Shown here piece by piece: positions 18,207 to 26,265 of a DNA stretch of 64,000 bases. Under the pieces are notes generated by a model, which was not told where the DNA came from, did no database searches, and saw only the letters and a program-made list of their open reading frames with translations. Position numbers and translations under genes: made by a program. This stretch comes from a virus, in the IMG/VR virus record IMGVR_UViG_3300026479_000007, positions 62,001 through 126,000 of that record, one strand, 5' to 3'. The number at the start of each line of letters is the position of its first letter. The stretch's first letter is position 1.

Positions 18207-19820
18207 TTATTTAAATGTTGTATAATTTATATCTCCTTTTTTATTCTTAAAAAAATTAATATGTTGTGCTTTTCCGTTTTTATGAATTATAACATGAGAT
18301 TGTAACCAAGAACTTGGACCATTATTATAACCTACTCTTAATTTTGTTGAAGTACCAACTGCAAGAGCACCATCCTTTCTTTGTGGACTATGGTAATGAC
18401 CCACAACAATTTTTGTATTTAATTTTCTATATTGTAATAAACTACCTCTTGAACCATTCGAACCAACATCTCCATGTTGACCTAATTCCCAATCTAAAAC
18501 TTTATATGAATCTCTTCTTCCTAAAGTTTTGAAATTTGGAAATTTATTATTTATAATGGAAGGTATAATACCTTTTACATTTTCAGGGTGTTCTGCATAT
18601 TGTTTCAACAAAATAGAAGAGTATTCCATATATAAAGGGGAATTTTTGGGGGTTGGTTGACGTTTCCAATCTTCATTTTTAACCCATCTATCTAAAAAGT
18701 CATCGTGATTACTTCTTACAATAACTACATTTTCATACTTTTCAAAAGTTTCTAAACCTTCTAAAAGTTCATCAACTTCTTTTTTAAGATTATTCTTATC
18801 ATTTATCTCTTTTGAGTATTGAATAAATGGGTCTTTCATATCATGATGTGAAATTGAATATCCATCAAAAACATCATGCAAAACTACATGTTTAGGTTTG
18901 ATTTTATTTAACATCTTATGAGTAACATCTAACACTTCTTGTTCATGATGTCCCCAGTGTAAATCACCTAAAATACAAGCTTCTATATCTTTAATATCTT
19001 TAATGATTGTTTTTGAATTCTTAACATCATAAGTAACCTCTTTGTACAAATCTAAAAAATCACCATTATCTTCAGCGGAAACTTGTCTTATATAAAATGT
19101 TTCATCATCTTCAATTTCAACTACTACAAAACCTATTACGTGATGAAACTCACCTTTCTTTCCAGCTTTAGAATCAGTATAATTTTTTTCAGTACAAGCT
19201 CCAGTGGTAACCATCATTTTTGACTTTTCACCTTCTATTACTGGTATCATTTCCATTTGTAATTTAGGAGAGCCAAATATACAAGAGTTAACACCAGAAA
19301 TAGATTGCATACCAGTCATTGGATTAACTGCAGTAGGATGAATCTTAATGTCAGACATAATTGAAACATACTTATGTATATCGTGTCTATTGGCATCAAG
19401 ATATGGTTGAACCATTTCATCCCATCTTTCATCTTCTTCTTGTTCATCAGACCATACAGATGTTGGATTTTTATAACGTCCAGCAATAACGTGTATATCT
19501 GCGTCTATGTGTTTAGAATATTTAATTAAATTTTTGAAAAACCTTTCATTTACTGGAGTATTATTTTGTGCCCAAGTTACAATAAATTTCTTTTTCTTTT
19601 TATTGAAAATTCTTTTTTGAGCTTTAACATACTCTTCTGGGATACTTTCTTTTTTTTCGCTTAAGTTCAACTTTTCTGAAGCCCACTTTCTAACTGTTCT
19701 TTCACTTTTACCAGTTAGTTTCATAAGCTTTTCCATTCTTTTGTCCCAACTTAACTCTTTGTCTTTATAAATTTTAGTGAAGCGTTTTATGTCGCTTTTT
19801 GTCATATCTTTAAAATTCAT
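18207..19820 (-). CDS. Metallophosphoesterase resembling phage T5 A1 protein
   Basis: 537 residues. Residues about 24-52 form a helix-turn-helix-like segment (LTGKSERTVRKWASEKLNL). The C-terminal half has the full calcineurin-like set: GDLHWGHH (285-292), HDVFDG (315-320), SNHDD (370-374), QHGD (448-451) and GHYHSP (474-479). All metal ligands look present, so it is probably an active phosphoesterase or nuclease. Length and domain order recall T5 A1, an early protein linked to host DNA degradation and second-step DNA transfer; this similarity is from memory and unverified. It lies between the sulfation genes and the PcfJ-like gene with 10-nt spacing downstream. Confidence 0.7.
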   Translation of the reverse strand: MNFKDMTKSDIKRFTKIYKDKELSWDKRMEKLMKLTGKSERTVRKWASEKLNLSEKKESIPEEYVKAQKRIFNKKKKKFIVTWAQNNTPVNERFFKNLIKYSKHIDADIHVIAGRYKNPTSVWSDEQEEDERWDEMVQPYLDANRHDIHKYVSIMSDIKIHPTAVNPMTGMQSISGVNSCIFGSPKLQMEMIPVIEGEKSKMMVTTGACTEKNYTDSKAGKKGEFHHVIGFVVVEIEDDETFYIRQVSAEDNGDFLDLYKEVTYDVKNSKTIIKDIKDIEACILGDLHWGHHEQEVLDVTHKMLNKIKPKHVVLHDVFDGYSISHHDMKDPFIQYSKEINDKNNLKKEVDELLEGLETFEKYENVVIVRSNHDDFLDRWVKNEDWKRQPTPKNSPLYMEYSSILLKQYAEHPENVKGIIPSIINNKFPNFKTLGRRDSYKVLDWELGQHGDVGSNGSRGSLLQYRKLNTKIVVGHYHSPQRKDGALAVGTSTKLRVGYNNGPSSWLQSHVIIHKNGKAQHINFFKNKKGDINYTTFK

Positions 19821-19884
19821 TGAACTACTGTTATTAATTATTTGAGTAGCAAATTAAAGACTTTTTTTTATAAAAAACAAATTT

Positions 19885-20103
19885 TTATTTATTTCTTTTA
19901 ATTCCAAAGTTAGATTTATACCATAATCTCTCATGAATATAATAAAGAATCATTTTACTTATAACTTCAACACCTCCAATTGAAAAACCAATCATCCAAT
20001 TATTTGTCAAAAACCAACTAATTATTATAGTATCTATTGTTCCTAATAATCTCCAAGTTATAGTTTTGGCAATATGTCTTTTATGACTTATTTCTAGTTT
20101 CAT
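19885..20103 (-). CDS. DUF2061 small membrane protein
   Basis: 72 residues from the ATG at 20101-20103. A longer upstream frame would run far into the nucleotidyltransferase gene and is not preferred. The family signature is clear: RHIAKTITWRLLGTIDTI, IGFSIGGVEVISKMILYYIH, then ERLWYK. Two membrane segments are predicted (about 21-37 and 43-60). DUF2061 proteins are often encoded beside, or fused to, APS kinase, and here the gene overlaps by 23 nt the gene that follows cysC. This supports a job in sulfate activation or transport, but the function is unknown. Confidence 0.75.
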   Translation of the reverse strand: MKLEISHKRHIAKTITWRLLGTIDTIIISWFLTNNWMIGFSIGGVEVISKMILYYIHERLWYKSNFGIKRNK

Positions 20104-20548
20104 ATAAATAATTTTCAACATCTCCCTGGATTGATTCATCAACCATCTCTCTCCAAGAGTTATTACCTTCTTTAATTGATTCCCTAATCTTAGTGGCTGA
20201 AATAAACCCAATCTCTTCTGTTGGTCTGTATTCATTAATCTCGTATCCTACACCTCTACCATAATTAACCGATTCAATATCAGGTATAATCATTACCTTT
20301 ACATCATCACCTTTAGAATTATGATACTTTTCAATCATACTTACAGTTTGTTCTGTTGTAAAAGGATTCTTTTCATCTGGTTCAATATCTCTAACCATAA
20401 TAAGTACTGGAACACCCTCATCCAACTTTTGTTGAATTAAATTGATATGCCCATAATGGTATGGTTGATATCTACCAACGAATATCGCATATTTCTTATC
20501 TTTGTTTTTGGTGGGTTCACCTCCATGATTTTTCTTTTCCCAACTCAT
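20081..20548 (-). CDS. HxGH-type nucleotidyltransferase (adenylyl/cytidylyltransferase family)
   Basis: 155 residues. The family nucleotide-binding motif is VGRYQPYHYGHINLIQQ (24-40, with HxGH at 31-34) and the second signature is FISATKIRES (125-134). VNYGRGVGYEI lies between them. This resembles NMN/pantetheine-type adenylyltransferases in size. Its start overlaps the cysC stop by 4 nt and its end overlaps DUF2061, so it belongs to the sulfate-activation unit. It may make an adenylylated intermediate for that pathway, or act separately in NAD or nucleotide-sugar metabolism; the sequence alone does not settle which. It is too short to be a standard ATP sulfurylase. Confidence 0.7.
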   Translation of the reverse strand: MSWEKKNHGGEPTKNKDKKYAIFVGRYQPYHYGHINLIQQKLDEGVPVLIMVRDIEPDEKNPFTTEQTVSMIEKYHNSKGDDVKVMIIPDIESVNYGRGVGYEINEYRPTEEIGFISATKIRESIKEGNNSWREMVDESIQGDVENYLYETRNKS

Positions 20549-21120
20549 AAATTTTTATAAATAAATTCTACACTATCTTCTATACTCATCTTGTCTGTTC
20601 TAATAAACATATTAGGGTTTTTAGGTTCTTCATAAGGTGAATCTATACCTGTAAACATAGGTATTTCTCCAGCTCTAGCCTTTTTATACAACCCTTTTGG
20701 GTCACGCTCTTCACAAGTTTCTAATGGTGTTTTAATATAAATTTCAACAAAATTATCTTTGCCTATTATCTCTTTAGCCATTTGTCTTTCATTTTCAAAT
20801 GGCGAAATGAAAGCTGTGATAACTATAGCACCTAAATCAATCATTAAATTTGCAACTTCAGCTATTCTTCTAATATTTTCCTTTCTATCATCATCAGAAA
20901 AACTCAAATCTTTATTAAGACCCATTCTAACATTGTCACCATCTAAAATATAAGCTAATTTACCTTCATTATGCAATTTAGATGCTAACTCATTTGCTAT
21001 AGTTGATTTACCAGAACCAGATAATCCAGTTAACCAAATAACTTGAGGTTTTTGTTTTAATATTTCTATTCTTTCTTTTTGAGTTATTAAAAAATTTTGA
21101 GAAATTATATTTTTATTCAT
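20545..21120 (-). CDS. cysC: Adenylylsulfate (APS) kinase
   Basis: 191 residues, a complete CysC. It phosphorylates APS to PAPS, the universal sulfuryl donor. Visible motifs are the Walker A GLSGSGKST (32-40), DGDNVRMGLNKDLSFSDDDR (60-79), ISPFENERQMA (106-116), RDPKGLYKKARAGEI (129-143) and FTGIDSPYEEP (147-157), all intact. The gene lies between an FkbM methyltransferase and the nucleotidyltransferase, three genes downstream of a sulfotransferase that would use PAPS. APS itself must come from the host or from the neighbouring nucleotidyltransferase. The function is secure; its use for glycan sulfation is inference from context. Confidence 0.95.
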   Translation of the reverse strand: MNKNIISQNFLITQKERIEILKQKPQVIWLTGLSGSGKSTIANELASKLHNEGKLAYILDGDNVRMGLNKDLSFSDDDRKENIRRIAEVANLMIDLGAIVITAFISPFENERQMAKEIIGKDNFVEIYIKTPLETCEERDPKGLYKKARAGEIPMFTGIDSPYEEPKNPNMFIRTDKMSIEDSVEFIYKNL

Positions 21121-21129
21121 TGTTTTATA

Positions 21130-21753
21130 TTATTTTTTTTCATATATATCATCAACATTTATTTTTTTTATCAACTGATATCCATTATTTGATAATATTT
21201 TTTGAATTAAAGTATTGTTATAATTATTTTCAACAATAATTAATTTTATTTTCACTTTGTCGAAATCTATACTTTTTATTATATCAATTTCACCACCTTC
21301 AGTATCTATAGTGCAAAAATCAATCTCATTAATATTATGCTTATTTAATAAATTATTTAACAATTCTGTTTTAACTTTTATAATTTCAATTCCTTTATTT
21401 TTAGGATTTTTTATTTCTTGCTCAATTCTTTTTTTATGTTTTTCATCATAAGAGTCAACTATTCCACTTAAACCTTTGCCCCACCCTGATATATCCATAA
21501 AATCAACTTCATCAACCTTATTAGATAGTGCGTAATTTTCACATATACATGTTCTATTATTCTCAAGTAATTTAAAGCGTTTAGGGCTGGGTTCTATACA
21601 CATCCCATACCATCCAATATCTTCAAAAAATTTTGTATTACTTTTATCTATTCCATCATCTGCACCTATCTCTAAGAATACACCATTTTTTTTATTTTTA
21701 AAATATTTTTCATATAACCATTTATCTTGACCATATTGACTATAAAACTTCAT
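21130..21753 (-). CDS. FkbM-family SAM-dependent methyltransferase
   Basis: 207 residues. The SAM-binding motif is GVFLEIGADDGIDKSNT (24-40). MCIEPSPKRFKLLENN follows, then the FkbM hallmark DFCTIDTEGGEIDIIKSID near residues 146-164. FkbM enzymes O-methylate sugars or polyketides and are common in surface-polysaccharide clusters. The gene is in line with the GT10-like and CysC genes (14 and 9 nt spacing), so methylation of the same glycan is the simplest reading. Confidence 0.85.
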   Translation of the reverse strand: MKFYSQYGQDKWLYEKYFKNKKNGVFLEIGADDGIDKSNTKFFEDIGWYGMCIEPSPKRFKLLENNRTCICENYALSNKVDEVDFMDISGWGKGLSGIVDSYDEKHKKRIEQEIKNPKNKGIEIIKVKTELLNNLLNKHNINEIDFCTIDTEGGEIDIIKSIDFDKVKIKLIIVENNYNNTLIQKILSNNGYQLIKKINVDDIYEKK

Positions 21754-21767
21754 ATTATTATTATTAT

Positions 21768-22616
21768 TTAAATTATTATTTTTTTATTTTCAATTTCTTT
21801 TATTTTTTTATATATTACTTCCCATATATTATATTCATTGAGTATTAACATCCTTGCTTCTTTTAGTGAATTTTTTTCAGTTTTTGTTAAAGGTTTTTTA
21901 ATAATTTCATTTATATCATCTAAAGGATTACTACTATTAATATCAATTAATCTATAACTATCTTTTGGAAAGTAATTTTCTATATTTGGACACCCCCAAT
22001 AAATTGGCATACACCAAGACAAATAAGCATCAGCTAACTTTTCAGTCCAATAATTTTTTTGTTGTGAATTTTCCATAACAATAGTATATTCATAATCAAT
22101 TAAACCTTCAAATTTACAATTTCCATCATAATTTAAAATGCCCTTATAATTATCGCCATAATATTTTTCATTGTGACCCTTTCCATATAATTCAATATTA
22201 TTTTTTGTTTTAAATAAATTTTTAATATATTCATTTCTGTGAGTATGTTTTGAAGAGGCAACACAACTAATCTTTTTACTTTTATTTGGATATTTTAATT
22301 CTGTTAATTGTTTATAAGATTTATTCAACCAATAAGTGACACCAGTATTTTTTAAATTATAATCTACTATATGTTTATATTTTAAATTTCTATAAGGTCT
22401 TATATAATTTGGTTCTCTTTTTATAAAAATTGTTTTTTCAATTGGAGTATTTGTTGCAAAAACTTCTAAGACAATAAAATAATCAGCTTCATTCATATTT
22501 ATTGTTCCAACCAAATCTTTCCAAACACCATCACTATTTGGAGTTTGTTTGGAATATCTTTCTAAAAGTTTTCGATTGTCTTCATTCCAATTGTTTATAA
22601 AAAATATTTTTTTCAT
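21768..22616 (-). CDS. GT10-like (alpha-1,3-fucosyltransferase family) glycosyltransferase
   Basis: 282 residues. The C-terminal donor-binding block is characteristic of GT10: YEYTIVMENSQQKNYWTEKL, then ADAYLSWCMPIYWGCPNIEN and YFPKDSYRLIDI. These match 'ykf.iafENs....yvTEKl..a...g.vPiy.G...i..~fp..sfi.i'. The N-terminal acceptor domain is divergent. GT10 enzymes usually transfer fucose from GDP-fucose; no GDP-fucose synthesis genes are in the window, so the donor would come from the host. The start codon overlaps the sulfotransferase stop (TAATG), showing translational coupling with it. Confidence 0.75.
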   Translation of the reverse strand: MKKIFFINNWNEDNRKLLERYSKQTPNSDGVWKDLVGTINMNEADYFIVLEVFATNTPIEKTIFIKREPNYIRPYRNLKYKHIVDYNLKNTGVTYWLNKSYKQLTELKYPNKSKKISCVASSKHTHRNEYIKNLFKTKNNIELYGKGHNEKYYGDNYKGILNYDGNCKFEGLIDYEYTIVMENSQQKNYWTEKLADAYLSWCMPIYWGCPNIENYFPKDSYRLIDINSSNPLDDINEIIKKPLTKTEKNSLKEARMLILNEYNIWEVIYKKIKEIENKKIII

Positions 22617-23215
22617 TAAAATTTAAATTTAAATAATTCTATATCTTTAGCATATATCTCAGAAACAATATCTTTAGTTTCATTATCATAATAATCTTTA
22701 TATTTTTTATAACTTTTTTTACTTACATTTTTAACACTTAAGTTAGGAATTATTTTTTTAAATTTTAAATCTAACTCAATATCTTCTAATTTAAAAACGT
22801 AATCCAATAACATCAAACCTTCATTATTATAAATATACTTATTTTGAGATTCCCAACCTTGATGTTTTAAAAAGTTATTATCTTCTTTAAAAGCTTGTAA
22901 AGTTTCTTTAAAGTTAAGTTTTATTAAATTTTTATAATCTGGGTGAGCTCCATATATAGAATTACCACTAACTGAATGCCAATGACTTTCAGGCATTCTA
23001 GCGTATTCATAATTAGACACTACTCTATCCCAAGGATTTCTAATAACACAAAACTTTATATAATTTTCCCATTGATTTGGAAAGTTACTTTTATAAAAAG
23101 AAGGCAAATGATGACCTTTAAAAGAAAAATTCATCCCTTCTGAGTCAGTTATTGATGTCCCAGCATTCTTTGGGATATGTATAAAAATTAATTTATTTTT
23201 ATGTGATATTGGCAT
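22616..23215 (-). CDS. PAPS-dependent sulfotransferase (Sulfotransfer_2-like)
   Basis: 199 residues. The 5'-phosphosulfate loop is FIHIPKNAGTSI (11-22) and the 3'-phosphate site is CVIRNPWDRVVSNYEYA (56-72), both intact. The C-terminus has the usual DIVSEIYAKDIELFKF helix. This family sulfates carbohydrate hydroxyls using PAPS; here the PAPS-forming CysC is three genes downstream. It is embedded among glycosyltransferases, coupled to the GT10-like gene by a shared TAATG and only 2 nt from the GT25 gene. The acceptor is unknown. An alternative is a protein-tyrosine target, but the setting favours a glycan. Confidence 0.85.
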   Translation of the reverse strand: MPISHKNKLIFIHIPKNAGTSITDSEGMNFSFKGHHLPSFYKSNFPNQWENYIKFCVIRNPWDRVVSNYEYARMPESHWHSVSGNSIYGAHPDYKNLIKLNFKETLQAFKEDNNFLKHQGWESQNKYIYNNEGLMLLDYVFKLEDIELDLKFKKIIPNLSVKNVSKKSYKKYKDYYDNETKDIVSEIYAKDIELFKFKF

Positions 23216-23217
23216 AA

Positions 23218-23808
23218 TTATCTTAAATGTTTATTATTAGTTATAATATTTTCTATATCTGAAAATCCTGGCTTTTGCCATGCTATTGTTGGATTGCATA
23301 TAAAAGAATTAATGTTAGGTAATAATTCAGATAATAACACATCAACTTTAAATTCTCTTTCTTTAAATTTGTTTAACATTTTTTCAACAATCTCTTTTCT
23401 AATAATAAAAGCGTGTGTACAATATACTTTTTTAGCTAAATATAAAAAATCATTATATTTAATTTTATCTCCAACATTCCAACCACCTAAAAATAATAAA
23501 TCCCAATTTTCTGGTAAAGTTTTAGTTATTTTTTCTAAATCATTAATAAAATTTTCACCAACTTCAACATCATCTTCAAAAATTATAAAAAAATCTTCAT
23601 CTAACTCTTTTACTTTTTCCAACAATCTTATATGCGAATCTCTACATCCTCTCCAACCTCTTTCAAACATTGGTTTATTTGAGAAACTTTCTTTGCCATC
23701 AGTTGCTGAAAACCTTTCCCATTTTAAAGGTAATTTTATTTCAGATATTCTATCTACTCTTCTATCTAAGTTTATAACAAAAGTTTTTGTTTTTTCTAAA
23801 TTTATCAT
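23218..23808 (-). CDS. GT25-like glycosyltransferase
   Basis: 196 residues. It has the GT25 family start FVINLDRRVDRI (10-21), the helix WRGCRDSHIRLLEKVKELD (52-70) and the acidic motif FIIFEDDVEV (74-83). It is shorter than full-length LPS GT25 enzymes but includes the catalytic region (FLGGWNVGDK, THAFIIRK). It sits 1 nt from the next glycosyltransferase and 2 nt from the sulfotransferase gene. Beta-galactosyltransferase activity is common in the family; the specificity here is unknown. Confidence 0.8.
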   Translation of the reverse strand: MINLEKTKTFVINLDRRVDRISEIKLPLKWERFSATDGKESFSNKPMFERGWRGCRDSHIRLLEKVKELDEDFFIIFEDDVEVGENFINDLEKITKTLPENWDLLFLGGWNVGDKIKYNDFLYLAKKVYCTHAFIIRKEIVEKMLNKFKEREFKVDVLLSELLPNINSFICNPTIAWQKPGFSDIENIITNNKHLR

Positions 23809-23809
23809 T

Positions 23810-24478
23810 TTATTTTTCCCATTTTTTAATTATTTCACAATGTATAGGTGTTTCTTTAGAGTGTAAATCATCATATATTGTATATTTATTTTTCATTTTT
23901 GGATTGTATATAAAAAACTCTTTAGCTTTTCTTGCAATACTTATCATTTTTACATTTTGTTTTTTGCAAATATCCGATAAATATATATCTGCTTTATTTG
24001 GTGTTTTAAAATCTTTTAATTTTAAATCTAAAACTTCTAAATCTATTCTACAACAACCAGTACCTATAACATCTACTTCAGTATCTTTGTCTAATGCAGA
24101 ATTTGAATGCAAAACTATTCTGTCTTTATAATAATTTTTACAAGGATATTTTATTATTGAAGCATGAATACCAATTACTGGGTTGTTGTTTTTTAATAAA
24201 TGCTCAATATAATTTTTTTTATATATCAAATCATCATCACACGCAAAATAAAAATGACCTTTATATTCATCTACTTTGTAAAATTTAGCAGCATCTCCTA
24301 AGGAGTTATCCAATAAATAACTTTCTATTTTTTCTTTTTTTAAGAAACTAGGCACTTCTTTATAATTGTTTAATCCTACTATAATTTTATCTACTTGATT
24401 ATATAGAGAATTTACAGTATCTCTAAGGCATTCTTCTCTTTCAGGCAAACTTGCAATTCCTACTACTTTTAATTTCAT
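23810..24478 (-). CDS. GT2-like glycosyltransferase
   Basis: 222 residues, GT-A type. It begins with a beta strand and SLPEREECLRDTVNSLYNQ, typical of family-2 enzymes that open with 'tyP.R...l...i.sl..q'. FYFACDDDLIYKKNYIEHLL (77-96) carries the DxD cluster. A short histidine/tyrosine acceptor region follows. Its start overlaps the upstream GT2 stop by 4 nt, consistent with tight coupling in the operon. Confidence 0.7.
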   Translation of the reverse strand: MKLKVVGIASLPEREECLRDTVNSLYNQVDKIIVGLNNYKEVPSFLKKEKIESYLLDNSLGDAAKFYKVDEYKGHFYFACDDDLIYKKNYIEHLLKNNNPVIGIHASIIKYPCKNYYKDRIVLHSNSALDKDTEVDVIGTGCCRIDLEVLDLKLKDFKTPNKADIYLSDICKKQNVKMISIARKAKEFFIYNPKMKNKYTIYDDLHSKETPIHCEIIKKWEK

Positions 24479-25188
24479 ATTATTTCAAAATTTTCATTCA
24501 TTTCTGGTTCAATATATTCAAAATCTTTAGCTAATTTTTTAGTGATACTTTTTCTATATTCACTACCATAACCAGTTTCTCTTTTTTGAGTTAAGGATTC
24601 AGAATGAATTCTTCTTAAATAAAGAGGTTTTCTGATTATATATCTCTTAAATTTTTTAGTTCTCATTTCAAAATCACTATCAGCACCCACTTTCCAAGCT
24701 TTATAACCACCTATTTCTTTCCATACGCTCCATTTGACAGCAGCTATACCTTCCATTTCTTTTGGACTTAAACTATTCTTACCATCTTCAGTAAAATTTT
24801 GACAATGATACAAAACTAAGTCATTTTCTTTTAAGTGAGGCTCTACAGTTTCTAACAAATTATTTATTTGAATATCATCAGCACCAACAGTTATAGTTTT
24901 GTCAAAATTTACATTATTAAGTAAAGAGTTTAAAGTTACAAAAGTACCTTTATTCTCTTTGAAATTTATAACTTTTAAGTTTTTGTATTTATTTTTTATT
25001 TTCTTTACTTCATTTAATGTATCTAAACAACCATCTATACCTAATAAAATTTCATAATTATCTTTTTTTTGAAATAATGTTTGATTTTGAATTGAATCTA
25101 AACAACTTTCAATATATTTTTGTGCCTGATAAGCTGGTACTATTACACTCCAACCTTCTTGAATATTTCTTTCTGAAAATTTTTTCAT
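24475..25188 (-). CDS. GT2-family glycosyltransferase
   Basis: 237 residues with the canonical GT2 pattern: SVIVPAYQAQKYIESCLDSI (14-33), GIDGCLDT (50-57), NFKENKGTFVTLNSLL (75-90) and the DxD-type TVGADDIQI (100-108). A conserved W-K-E-x-G-G-Y segment (VWKEIGGYKAWKVGADSDFE) follows, as in chondroitin-synthase-like GT2 enzymes. It overlaps neighbours on both sides by 4 nt. Probably adds one residue to the surface glycan built by this operon. Confidence 0.85.
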   Translation of the reverse strand: MKKFSERNIQEGWSVIVPAYQAQKYIESCLDSIQNQTLFQKKDNYEILLGIDGCLDTLNEVKKIKNKYKNLKVINFKENKGTFVTLNSLLNNVNFDKTITVGADDIQINNLLETVEPHLKENDLVLYHCQNFTEDGKNSLSPKEMEGIAAVKWSVWKEIGGYKAWKVGADSDFEMRTKKFKRYIIRKPLYLRRIHSESLTQKRETGYGSEYRKSITKKLAKDFEYIEPEMNENFEII

Positions 25189-25478
25189 TTCTTTTCGATT
25201 AAAAGTTCATTTTTGTTTAAAAAAGGAAATTCTTTCAACATTTCCTCTACATTTTTTTTAAGATTTTCTATTTTTTTAATATATTTTTCTCTTTCTTCTT
25301 CTGGTAATACAATAGGATTTAAACAGTCAATATATGTTTCTTTGTTTCTAATAGGAATAAAAATACTATGATATTCTTCATTATATGTAAAAGTTTGTTT
25401 TATATTATTAATATATTCTGAAACTTCTACATTATCTAAATTTCCTATATTTATATAGTGAACTATTATTGGTTTCAT
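25185..25478 (-). CDS. Small protein within the glycan operon
   Basis: 97 residues, family not recognised. It begins with KPIIVHYINIGNLDNVEVSE, a beta/alpha start resembling a minimal Rossmann-like unit, and ends in a charged coiled segment (YIKKIENLKKNVEEMLKEF). It is locked into the operon by a 4-nt overlap with the GT2 gene downstream and 4-nt spacing upstream. It may be an accessory subunit for the adjacent transferases. Confidence 0.6.
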   Translation of the reverse strand: MKPIIVHYINIGNLDNVEVSEYINNIKQTFTYNEEYHSIFIPIRNKETYIDCLNPIVLPEEEREKYIKKIENLKKNVEEMLKEFPFLNKNELLIEKK

Positions 25479-25482
25479 ATCA

Positions 25483-26265
25483 TTAAATTAATTCAAATTT
25501 GTTTAAAGGAAAATCTAACTCTTGATAACATCCTTCAATTTGATTAAAATCCATATTTTTATAGTCAACTTCTAAGTCATCCAATATAAAAGAAGTGTTT
25601 AATTTTTCAATACTTTCAGTTTCTTTTGCTAAACCACTAACTAAAACACTCTCTTTGAAAGAAGACATATTTTTTCTGGGGAAATTATCAAATATTTGTA
25701 ATCCGCTCTCATAATCTTCCAAAGAACTAAAAGAAACTTTTTTTGTCAACTTCTTTATTTCTTTTGTTCTAAAGATATGTCCATTTAAAGATAAAGGATA
25801 ACCAAAATCCAAATAATGAACTTGCCAATCCCACATAATGTACTTATCATCTTCATAGTTAGGTCTTATAATATTATCAGCATCCATCGTATGACACTTT
25901 ATAGTATTTTTACCTAACCTCATAGAGAAACAAAATGTATCTTTATCATCTCTCAATTGAGTAACCAAATCTTCTTCCTTAACTTTACTAAAAAGAATAT
26001 TGTCATCTGTAAAGAAACAAGTATAATCACTTTTTGACTTTTCTAATAAGTCTAAAATTTTTTCTTTAAAATCTTCTACCCCTTCTACCCAATTAATTTT
26101 AGGATATTTCTTGATTAACTTTTCATAACCTAAATTATAACTATAGTTTGTAGAAGTATATACAACACTCAAATCAAAAATATCATTTGAATTTACATCA
26201 ATAGATGATAATAAAAGGTTTAATTGTACTGGATTGTTTTGTGAAATTATTATACCATTAATCAT
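25483..26265 (-). CDS. Divergent GT2-like glycosyltransferase
   Basis: 260 residues. NGIIISQNNPVQLNLLLSSI, VVYTSTNYSYNLGYEKLI and DYTCFFTDDNILFSKV follow the GT-A order (strand, donor loop, TDD metal motif near residue 100). The fit to GT2 is weaker than for its neighbours. A LNGHIFRTKEI segment lies where the acceptor loop is expected. It overlaps the first GT2 gene by 8 nt. Most likely a transferase of the same pathway. Confidence 0.6.
   Translation of the reverse strand: MINGIIISQNNPVQLNLLLSSIDVNSNDIFDLSVVYTSTNYSYNLGYEKLIKKYPKINWVEGVEDFKEKILDLLEKSKSDYTCFFTDDNILFSKVKEEDLVTQLRDDKDTFCFSMRLGKNTIKCHTMDADNIIRPNYEDDKYIMWDWQVHYLDFGYPLSLNGHIFRTKEIKKLTKKVSFSSLEDYESGLQIFDNFPRKNMSSFKESVLVSGLAKETESIEKLNTSFILDDLEVDYKNMDFNQIEGCYQELDFPLNKFELI

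Noticed and set aside
19885-20235. 116-residue form of the DUF2061 protein
   Set aside because: The extra 44 residues lie inside the nucleotidyltransferase gene and do not match the family; the ATG at 20103 gives the normal length.
23294-23866. 190-residue plus-strand frame across the GT25 gene
   Set aside because: It is antisense to an AT-rich gene with clear GT25 motifs and has no recognisable domain.
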